Shown here piece after piece: positions 1 to 4,696 of a stretch of DNA of 5,214 bases. The position numbers and the translations under genes are program-made. Positions within the stretch are counted from its first letter, which is position 1, and each line of letters begins with the position of its first letter. Source of the stretch: Kiritimatiellia bacterium (GTDB lineage Bacteria; Verrucomicrobiota; Kiritimatiellia; B70-G9); assembly GCA_012961745.1 (NCBI GenBank), contig DTYT01000091.1, positions 1 to 5,214 on the forward strand. Direction: 5' to 3'. The notes under the pieces were generated by a model. The model had not been told where the DNA came from. It saw nothing but the letters and a program-made list of their open reading frames with translations, and made no database searches.

Positions 1-75
1 AAGGCTTGGAAGTTTTCCTCCCGGAATTTCCAAGGCTTGGAAGTTTTCATCCCGGAATTTCCAAGGCTTGGAAGT
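1..75. repeat. 31-bp tandem repeat, 2.4 copies, truncated by the window edge
   Basis: Two full head-to-tail 31-bp units (1-31 and 32-62) are followed by a 13-bp partial third unit (63-75). The full units differ only at position 18 (C) versus 49 (A). The unit is about half G+C (15 of 31), well below the flanking DNA. Across each unit junction lies the near-perfect palindrome TTCCAAGGCTTGGAA (28-42 and 59-73), with 7-bp arms and a single central base. Each unit also holds GGAATTTCC, a 4-bp-arm palindrome (23-31 and 54-62). Because 31 is not a multiple of three, it is unlikely to encode a repeated peptide. There are no spacers, so it is not a CRISPR array. The array may continue to the left, so copy number and phase are unknown. 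Confidence 0.96.
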
Positions 76-280
76 CAACGGCCGCCCGCCCCCGGTACCC
101 GCAGACCCGGGGCGGGGCGCTTACAACCCCCCTTGCGGAGGGCGGATGCGGTGGTTGCACCCCGCCCCGCCGCTGGCAGTAAAGCGGATGGCCGCGGTCT
201 TTTCCGGGGGCCGCGAAAACGGGGGTGCTCCCGCCGGCTCCCGGACGCGAGGCTCCCCAGGGTACCCCAAACCGGCGGAG
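76..280. other. GC-rich intergenic stretch with several possible hairpins, no gene seen
   Basis: No convincing coding sequence is present; open frames here merely reflect the scarcity of stops in GC-rich DNA. Three inverted repeats stand out. The first has outer arms 109-117 and 160-168 (GGGGCGGGG with CCCCGCCCC), continued inward by 122-128 with 153-159 (one mismatch, a 4-nt bulge). The second is a 7-bp stem 193-199 with 209-215, including one G-T pair and a 9-nt loop. The third is 227-237 with 272-281, ten pairs with one bulged base and a 34-nt loop; it reaches the last base of the minus-strand stop codon. None is followed by a clean T-tract on either strand. They could help end transcription of the minus-strand gene, but none is a textbook intrinsic terminator. 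Confidence 0.6.
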
Positions 281-682
281 CTACTCCGGAGGCGCACACA
301 GTGCCCGGTAGAGCTCTTCGATGTCCTCCGAGCGCAGCACCGTCATGTACTCGTCGCCCACGGCCGTGGCGTAGGCTTCGGTGAGATTGATACCGGACGC
401 GGCGATGCGCCGGCTGATCTCGGCCGCGCTGCCGATGCGATTCACGTCGATCACCACCACCGCCGGCCTTTCGGTCACGGTGAACCCGGCCTTCTCCAGG
501 ACGGCCCGGGCCCGCTGGTTGTCCTCGGTGATCAACGAGATGTGGCCTTGTTCCTCCCGCACCCAGGCGGTGAATGCGATACCGTCTATATTCGCCTCCG
601 CCAGGATGCGGACGACTCGCTGGTACGTGCCGGGCTCGTCCCGGAACGCGATCTCGATTTCGGAGACCTTCTTCACTTGCAT
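281..682 (-). CDS. Tandem ACT-domain protein (small-molecule-binding regulator, COG4747-like)
   Basis: The 133-residue protein is almost entirely two ACT domains, at about residues 8-68 and 73-128. The first has the typical loop after beta-1 with D15-E16-P17-G18, followed by a helix and the GHISLIT strand; the second has NRIGSAAEISRRIAASGINL. ACT domains bind amino acids or similar small ligands, usually as dimers, to regulate enzymes. Stand-alone two-ACT proteins of this size are common in anaerobic bacteria and archaea, and their ligand and partner are usually unknown. There is no catalytic domain, signal peptide or membrane segment, so it should be cytosolic. The start at 682 is chosen because GGAGG lies 9 nt upstream (692-696) and the ACT fold begins soon after. 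An in-frame ATG 15 codons further upstream would fall in the predicted -10 element. It is transcribed divergently from the glycan operon, so a functional link is not implied. The family is clear; the role is unknown. Confidence 0.9.
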   Translation of the reverse strand: MQVKKVSEIEIAFRDEPGTYQRVVRILAEANIDGIAFTAWVREEQGHISLITEDNQRARAVLEKAGFTVTERPAVVVIDVNRIGSAAEISRRIAASGINLTEAYATAVGDEYMTVLRSEDIEELYRALCAPPE

Positions 683-691
683 GGAATTTAT

Positions 692-696
692 CCTCC
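692..696 (-). promoter_or_regulatory. Shine-Dalgarno site of the ACT-domain gene
   Basis: On the minus strand GGAGG, within a longer G-rich run, ends 9 nt before the ATG at 682-680. It is the strongest ribosome binding site in the window. It decides in favour of this start over the in-frame ATG at 727-725. Confidence 0.8.
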
Positions 697-725
697 CCCC
701 GCGGCAGCCTGCATGGCCGTCTCTC

Positions 726-755
726 ATCCTAGTAACGGTTACGCTCTCCCGTCAA
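726..755 (-). promoter_or_regulatory. Putative sigma70-type promoter of the ACT-domain gene
   Basis: Read on the minus strand, TTGACG (755-750, five of six consensus bases) is separated by 18 bp from TAGGAT (731-726, four of six). Transcription would start near 719, giving a leader of about 37 nt that includes the Shine-Dalgarno site. The spacer contains the palindrome GTAACGGTTAC. Prediction by eye only. Confidence 0.5.
732..742. promoter_or_regulatory. Palindrome in the promoter spacer, candidate operator
   Basis: GTAACGGTTAC has perfect 5-bp arms around one central G. It lies between the predicted -35 and -10 elements of the minus-strand promoter, adjoining the -10, a position where a bound repressor would block RNA polymerase. 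It is short and stands alone, so it could be chance. The regulator is unknown. Confidence 0.3.
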
Positions 756-786
756 GCCCAAACGCGACGACATTCCCTCAATTCGC

Positions 787-815
787 TCGACAACGTCCTG
801 GAGCACTCATATATT
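787..815 (+). promoter_or_regulatory. Putative sigma70-type promoter of the glycan operon
   Basis: TCGACA (787-792, five of six -35 consensus bases) is followed after exactly 17 bp by TATATT (810-815, five of six -10 bases). Transcription would begin near 821-824, only about 3-6 nt before the ATG at 827. The mRNA would therefore be leaderless or nearly so, which agrees with the lack of a Shine-Dalgarno sequence before that ATG. It is divergent from, and does not overlap, the minus-strand promoter. Confidence 0.55.
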
Positions 816-826
816 TCGGGCTGCCT

Positions 827-1807
827 ATGAGGAAGGGCCAGGACGAGGTTTCCGGGCAAGGACCGATCCTGTCGGTGGTGGTCCCGGTCTACCAGGAAGA
901 GGATAATATCCGTCCCTTCCTCGAACGGCTGGTGCCGGTTCTCGAAGGGATCACCCCGCGGTATGAGATAATCTTCGTCATGGATCCCGGGGGGGACCGC
1001 ACCGCAGAGATCATCCAGCAGGCTATCCGTGAGAATCCGCGCATTCGTCTGATGGTGATGACGCGACGCTGGGGTCAGCCGGCCTGCACCATTGCCGGAA
1101 TCGAAGCCTGTACCGGCCAGGCGTGCGTTGTGATAGACGTGGATCTGCAGGATCCTCCTGAGCTGATCCGGGAAATGTACCGCAAGTGGAGGGAGGAAGG
1201 TTACCAGGTAGTCTACGCCCAACGCCGCAGCCGGAAGGGGGAAACCCTTCCCAAGCGGATGGTATCCTGGCTGGGCTACCGCCTCATCGAGCGGATTTCC
1301 GAGGTGGATATCCCCAGGAACACCGGGGATTTCCGGTTGATGGATCGCAAGGTTGTCGATCACCTGCGGGAATTGAAGGAAACTCACGGCTTCCTGCGCG
1401 GCCTGGTGGCCTATGTGGGCTACCGCCAGACCGCGGTGCTCTACGACCGCGACGCGCGCCACGGGGGGCGGTCCAAGTACAGCCAGCTCACTGGTTCCCT
1501 CAAGATAGGTCTCAACGGCGTGGTGGCCTTCAGCACCAAGCCCTTGGCTCTGGCCACCGCGCTGGGATTCCTCACCGCGGGCGGCAGCGCCGTCCTCTCG
1601 CTTGTCTACGTGGGACAGAAACTGATCAGCGGCGAGCCGGTGGGCACCGGCATTTCGCCGATCATTCTGCTGGTATCGTTTGTGGGCGGCGTACAACTCA
1701 TCTGCCTCGGGATCGTGGGCGAATACATCGGAAGAATCTACGAAGAAGTGCGGCAGCGGCCCAAGTACCTGGTGGCCCGCAAGGTCAATTTCCCCGGGCG
1801 GCAGTGA
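827..1807 (+). CDS. GT2 family polyprenyl-phosphate glycosyltransferase (GtrB/DPM1-like)
   Basis: The 326-residue protein has an N-terminal GT-A fold (about residues 14-225) and two C-terminal membrane segments (about 235-262 and 275-302), the layout and length of GtrB/CsbB/ArnC-type enzymes. These transfer a sugar from a nucleotide donor to undecaprenyl (polyprenyl) phosphate at the cytoplasmic face of the membrane. Visible motifs are the first strand LSVVVPVYQEEDN (15-27), the metal-binding DVDLQDPPE (104-112), NTGDFRLMD (165-173) and the RHGGRSKYS loop (211-218) that precedes the membrane part. The usual VDDGSxDGT is replaced by VMDPGGDRT (51-59), keeping D53, D57 and T59. No good Shine-Dalgarno sequence precedes the ATG at 827; it is chosen because the fold starts 14 residues later and the predicted promoter lies just upstream. 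The stop overlaps the next start by 4 nt, implying translational coupling. The sugar is not predictable; glucose, galactose, mannose or an aminosugar are all possible. Confidence 0.92.
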   Translation: MRKGQDEVSGQGPILSVVVPVYQEEDNIRPFLERLVPVLEGITPRYEIIFVMDPGGDRTAEIIQQAIRENPRIRLMVMTRRWGQPACTIAGIEACTGQACVVIDVDLQDPPELIREMYRKWREEGYQVVYAQRRSRKGETLPKRMVSWLGYRLIERISEVDIPRNTGDFRLMDRKVVDHLRELKETHGFLRGLVAYVGYRQTAVLYDRDARHGGRSKYSQLTGSLKIGLNGVVAFSTKPLALATALGFLTAGGSAVLSLVYVGQKLISGEPVGTGISPIILLVSFVGGVQLICLGIVGEYIGRIYEEVRQRPKYLVARKVNFPGRQ

Positions 1808-2811
1808 AATGCTTCGTCACAGGTGGTGCAGGCTTCATCGGCAGCAATCTGGTGGACCGCCTGGCGGCCGGGGGACACCGGGTGACCGTGTACGACAACC
1901 TTTCCACCGGCTTCCACCGTTTTCTCGAGTGTGCCCTGGCCACCGGGAAGGTCTCCCTGTTTGAGGGTGACATTCTCGACCTGGAGAAGCTCACCGGGGC
2001 GATGGACTCACACGATATCGTCTTCCATCTGGCCGCCAACGCGGACGTCCGCTTCGGGATCCTCGATCCGCAACGCGATCTGAAGCAGAACACTATCGGA
2101 ACATCCAACGTTCTGGAGGCCATGCGGCGCACTGGCCTGCGGCGCATCGTATTCGCCTCGACCGGAGCGATATACGGGGAATCCCCGGTTGTGCCCACCC
2201 CGGAAGACGCCCCCTTTCCAAGGCAGACCTCGTTTTACGGGGCCTCCAAGCTTGCGGGGGAGGCGTTGATCGAGGCATATGCGGAGGCCTACGGCATACA
2301 GGGATACATTTTCCGGTTCGTATCCATCCTCGGCGAGCGGTACCACCACGGACATGTCTACGACTTTTACCGCCAGTTGCAGCGGCAGCCCACCCGTCTG
2401 CACGTACTGGGGGACGGAACCCAGAAAAAGTCTTACCTTTACGTGGGGGACTGCATCGAGGGTATCCTCGTGGCCCTGGAGAAAGCCAGGGATCCGGTCA
2501 ACATATTCAATCTGGGTACCGATGAGTACTGCGACGTCAACACCTCCATCCGGTGGATATGCGAGCGGCTGGGCATTCAGCCCCGGCTGGAATACGAGGG
2601 AGGCCGGCGGGGCTGGGTCGGTGACAACCCCTTCATCGTCCTCGACTGTTCCCGCATCCGGGCGCTGGGATGGCGGCCCCGGCTCACAATCAAGGAAGGT
2701 ATCTTGCGGACCTTGGAGTACCTGATCTCGAATCCTTGGGTCGTAGATCCCCCGCGCCGCGAGCGGAAGCGGCCGTCTCCGCACGGGGAACCACATGAAA
2801 CTGAGGGGTAA
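1804..2811 (+). CDS. NAD-dependent nucleotide-sugar epimerase/dehydratase (extended SDR, GalE-like)
   Basis: This 335-residue extended short-chain dehydrogenase/reductase has the NAD-binding G7-G8-A9-G10-F11-I12-G13 turn and acidic D31 after beta-2, which favours NAD over NADP. It also has GDILD (55-59), HLAANADV (75-82), the S119/T120 region of FASTGAIYG, and the catalytic Y145-G-A-S-K149. The C-terminal sugar-nucleotide half shows RFVSILGERYHHGHVYDFY (171-189), GDGTQKKSYLYVGD (203-216) and GGRRGWVGDNP (266-276), all typical of UDP-sugar epimerases. The enzyme would oxidise and re-reduce a nucleotide sugar, probably at C4, in the cytosol; a dehydratase or decarboxylase role is possible. The start is GTG at 1804, overlapping the upstream stop as GTGA; it places the Rossmann motif at residue 7. 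The last 20 or so residues (PPRRERKRPSPHGEP and on) are charged, look unstructured, and run 17 nt into the next gene. Family certain; exact reaction not. Confidence 0.92.
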   Translation: MKCFVTGGAGFIGSNLVDRLAAGGHRVTVYDNLSTGFHRFLECALATGKVSLFEGDILDLEKLTGAMDSHDIVFHLAANADVRFGILDPQRDLKQNTIGTSNVLEAMRRTGLRRIVFASTGAIYGESPVVPTPEDAPFPRQTSFYGASKLAGEALIEAYAEAYGIQGYIFRFVSILGERYHHGHVYDFYRQLQRQPTRLHVLGDGTQKKSYLYVGDCIEGILVALEKARDPVNIFNLGTDEYCDVNTSIRWICERLGIQPRLEYEGGRRGWVGDNPFIVLDCSRIRALGWRPRLTIKEGILRTLEYLISNPWVVDPPRRERKRPSPHGEPHETEG

Positions 2812-3655
2812 ATACGCCCTGGTTTCCGGGGCCAGCCGGGGACTGGGGGCCCGTATCGCCCGCCGTTTCGCCGAAGAAGGGGCGGCCCTGGCGCTGTGCG
2901 CCCGGTCGGAAAAGGCCCTGGCGCAGATTCGGCGGCGTCTCCTCCAGGCGGTGCCCGACCTAGAGGTCATGGTCCTGCCCACCGACATCAGCCGGGAAAA
3001 GCAGGTCGACCGCCTGGCCCGCGCGGTGGAGGACGCCTTTCCCCACCTCGACATACTGGTGAATTGCGCCGGAGTGGCCGGCCCGCGCGGGCTGCTGCCG
3101 GCAGCCGATTGGCAGGAATGGAAAAAGGCGATCGTTATCAACCTGCTGGGCACCGCCTACATGATCCGGACGTTCCTGCCGGCGCTGCGTCGCAGTCGGC
3201 GAGGCAAGATAATCAACATATCCGGCGGGGGCGCCACCCGTCCCCTTCCGGGATTGAGCTCCTACGCGGCGTCCAAGGCCGCCGTGGTGCGGCTTACCGA
3301 GACCCTGGCCCGTGAACTGGGTTCCCAGTCCATCGACGTTAACGCTGTGGCCCCCGGCGTGCTGGCAACCCGCATGGTGGACGATTTTCTTGAACTGGGT
3401 GCGGAAATCCTCGGCCAGCAATACGTGGAGGAAGTCGCCCGGCAGAAGCGTGACCCGCTGCCGGCGATGGACCGCGCCGCCGACTTGTGCGTTTTCCTGG
3501 CATCCGAGCAGGGCGACGGTATCAGCGGCAGACTGATCAGCGCCGCATGGGACCCCTGGAAGAAATTCCCCCGCTTCCGCGAGCGGATCGCCTCCTCCGA
3601 CATATACACCCTGCGGCGCATCGTCCCGGCCGACCGGGGCATCGAGCTGGAGTGA
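2795..3655 (+). CDS. Classical SDR family NAD(P)-dependent oxidoreductase with unusual C-terminal tail
   Basis: The 286-residue protein is a single Rossmann domain with the complete classical SDR set: S11-G-A-S-R-G-L-G18 cofactor turn (S in place of the usual T), N90-C-A-G93, N116, S143 and Y157-A-A-S-K161 (the N-S-Y-K tetrad). R15 and R37 near the cofactor site could suit NADP(H), but this is uncertain. Where most family members end with TGQ-type residues and a DGG turn, this one has SGRLISAAWDPWKKF (244-258) and a further 28 residues, making it longer than the usual 250. I associate similar tails with SDRs from surface-polysaccharide loci, but cannot verify that here. It probably oxidises or reduces a hydroxyl/keto group on a sugar intermediate in the cytosol. 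GGGGA at 2785-2789 lies 5 nt before the ATG, within the end of the preceding gene. The two genes overlap by 17 nt. A keto intermediate passed to or from the neighbouring oxidoreductases is an inference. Confidence 0.92.
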   Translation: MKLRGKYALVSGASRGLGARIARRFAEEGAALALCARSEKALAQIRRRLLQAVPDLEVMVLPTDISREKQVDRLARAVEDAFPHLDILVNCAGVAGPRGLLPAADWQEWKKAIVINLLGTAYMIRTFLPALRRSRRGKIINISGGGATRPLPGLSSYAASKAAVVRLTETLARELGSQSIDVNAVAPGVLATRMVDDFLELGAEILGQQYVEEVARQKRDPLPAMDRAADLCVFLASEQGDGISGRLISAAWDPWKKFPRFRERIASSDIYTLRRIVPADRGIELE

Positions 3656-3662
3656 CTCGAAG

Positions 3663-4646
3663 ATGAAGCTGGCAGTCATCGGATGCGGCCTGGTGGGACG
3701 CAAACGCGCCCTGGCATGCGGGGACCACTCCGTGGCGTGGGTTGCCGACCGCGATCCACGGCGCGCCGATGGACTGGCCGGATGCCTGCCCGGCGCCCGG
3801 GCGACTTCCGACTGGCGGCAGGTACTGGACGACCCGTCGGTGGAGGCAGTGATCGTCGCCACCCCGCACCACCTGTTGGCCCCGATCACCCTTGCAGCCC
3901 TGGAGGCGGACAAGCACGTGCTGGTGGAGAAGCCGGGGGCACGAAGCAGTGCAGAACTTGAACCGGTACTGCGGAAAGCGCAGGCGTCCGGCCGGGTGGT
4001 GAAAGTGGGCTTCAACCACCGGTTCCACCCGGCGGTAGCGCGTGCCAAGCGGATTGTGGACAGTGGTGCCGCCGGGCGGTTGATGTTCGTGCGGGGTCTC
4101 TATGGTCACGGTGGACGAATCGGCTACGAGAAGGAATGGCGTGCCGACCCCGATCTGGCCGGCGGAGGGGAAGCCATTGACCAGGGCATACACCTGGTCG
4201 ACCTGGCCCGCTGGATCCTGGGAGACTTCGTCGACGCGGTCGGCTATGCTCCCACGTTATTCTGGAATATGCCGGTGGAAGACAACTGTTTCATGTTGCT
4301 GCAGACTGAATCCGGCGCGTGTGCCTTCCTGCACGCGAGTTGGACCGAATGGAAAAACATGTTCTGTTTCGAGATATACGGTCGGAGGGCCAAGCTGCGC
4401 ATCGACGGGCTGGGAGGGAGCTACGGGATCGAACGCCTGACACACTACCGCATGCTGCCCGGGATGGGCCCCCCGGAAACGGAAGTCTTTGAATACCCGG
4501 GCCCGGACGAATCCTGGCGGCGAGAAATCGAGAGCTTCGTCAAGGCGATAGCGGGAGACGGGAACATCTGCGGCGGTCTCTCCGACGCCCTGGCGGCCCT
4601 GCGGATCGTCGAACGGATCCGGAAAAGCCGGAACCGGCTCGGCTGA
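3663..4646 (+). CDS. Gfo/Idh/MocA family sugar oxidoreductase
   Basis: The 327-residue protein has the two-domain layout of this family. The N-terminal Rossmann domain (about 1-118) carries G7-C-G-L-V-G12, D29-R-D-P after beta-2, VATPHHLLAP (65-74) and the hallmark E89-K90-P91. The C-terminal alpha/beta domain carries GGGEAIDQGIHLVD (167-180), whose D173 and H177 match the usual catalytic pair. Members oxidise or reduce a secondary hydroxyl of a sugar, inositol or nucleotide sugar using NAD(P), and several act in making rare sugars for envelope glycans. It begins 7 nt after the preceding stop; a weak GGAG (3649-3652) lies 10 nt before the ATG. Length is near the usual 330-390, at the short end. 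Together with the two SDRs it suggests a multi-step oxidation/reduction of one sugar. The substrate cannot be assigned. Confidence 0.93.
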   Translation: MKLAVIGCGLVGRKRALACGDHSVAWVADRDPRRADGLAGCLPGARATSDWRQVLDDPSVEAVIVATPHHLLAPITLAALEADKHVLVEKPGARSSAELEPVLRKAQASGRVVKVGFNHRFHPAVARAKRIVDSGAAGRLMFVRGLYGHGGRIGYEKEWRADPDLAGGGEAIDQGIHLVDLARWILGDFVDAVGYAPTLFWNMPVEDNCFMLLQTESGACAFLHASWTEWKNMFCFEIYGRRAKLRIDGLGGSYGIERLTHYRMLPGMGPPETEVFEYPGPDESWRREIESFVKAIAGDGNICGGLSDALAALRIVERIRKSRNRLG

Positions 4647-4649
4647 ACA

Positions 4650-4675
4650 GGCCCCGCCCGGCGCCGGGGCGGGCC
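4650..4675 (+). other. GC-rich inverted repeat in the intergenic gap
   Basis: Between the stop at 4646 and the ATG at 4697 the sequence can fold as GGCC plus CGCCC (4650-4653 and 4655-4659) against GGGCG plus GGCC (4667-4671 and 4672-4675), with one bulged C. An alternative fold uses the perfect 12-bp palindrome CCCGGCGCCGGG (4657-4668). No T-tract follows, so a standard intrinsic terminator is not supported. It could slow RNA polymerase, protect the upstream mRNA, or lower expression of the downstream gene. Confidence 0.45.
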
Positions 4676-4696
4676 CCGGGCGGGCAGGCTGGCGGG

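Noticed and set aside
1..75. CRISPR array
   Set aside because: The repeats are contiguous with no unique spacers, and there is no cas gene in the window.
193..219. Intrinsic terminator formed by the 7-bp stem followed by AAAA
   Set aside because: On the plus strand the stem is followed by A rather than T, and on the minus strand the T run precedes the stem, so the polarity is wrong for either direction.
94..267. Two GGTACCC motifs as a possible paired regulatory site
   Set aside because: A 6-8 bp palindrome recurring twice in GC-rich DNA is expected by chance and has no promoter next to it.
683..727. Upstream ATG giving a 15-residue longer ACT protein
   Set aside because: It would start inside the predicted -10 element, the extra residues do not belong to the ACT fold, and GGAGG is correctly placed for the ATG at 682.
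68..826. Long in-frame upstream extension of the GT2 reading frame
   Set aside because: It runs antisense through the whole ACT-domain gene and the promoter region, has no glycosyltransferase similarity, and the GT-A fold begins just after the ATG at 827.
752..1696. Minus-strand open frame of 314 codons opposite the GT2 gene
   Set aside because: It is a shadow of the codon bias in GC-rich DNA; the translation is low-complexity, rich in H, Q, G and A, with no recognisable domain, whereas the plus strand encodes a clear GT2 enzyme.
2215..2224. TTTCCAAGGC inside the epimerase gene, identical to part of the 31-bp repeat
   Set aside because: Only 10 bases match, and they fall within conserved coding sequence; this is most likely chance.
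2008..3153. Minus-strand open frame of 381 codons opposite the epimerase and SDR genes
   Set aside because: It spans two well-supported plus-strand genes, has no recognisable fold and an Arg/Pro/Ser-rich composition typical of antisense frames.
2960..4048. Minus-strand open frame of 362 codons opposite the SDR and Gfo/Idh genes
   Set aside because: It crosses the boundary of two clear genes and its translation shows no domain; it is a compositional artefact.
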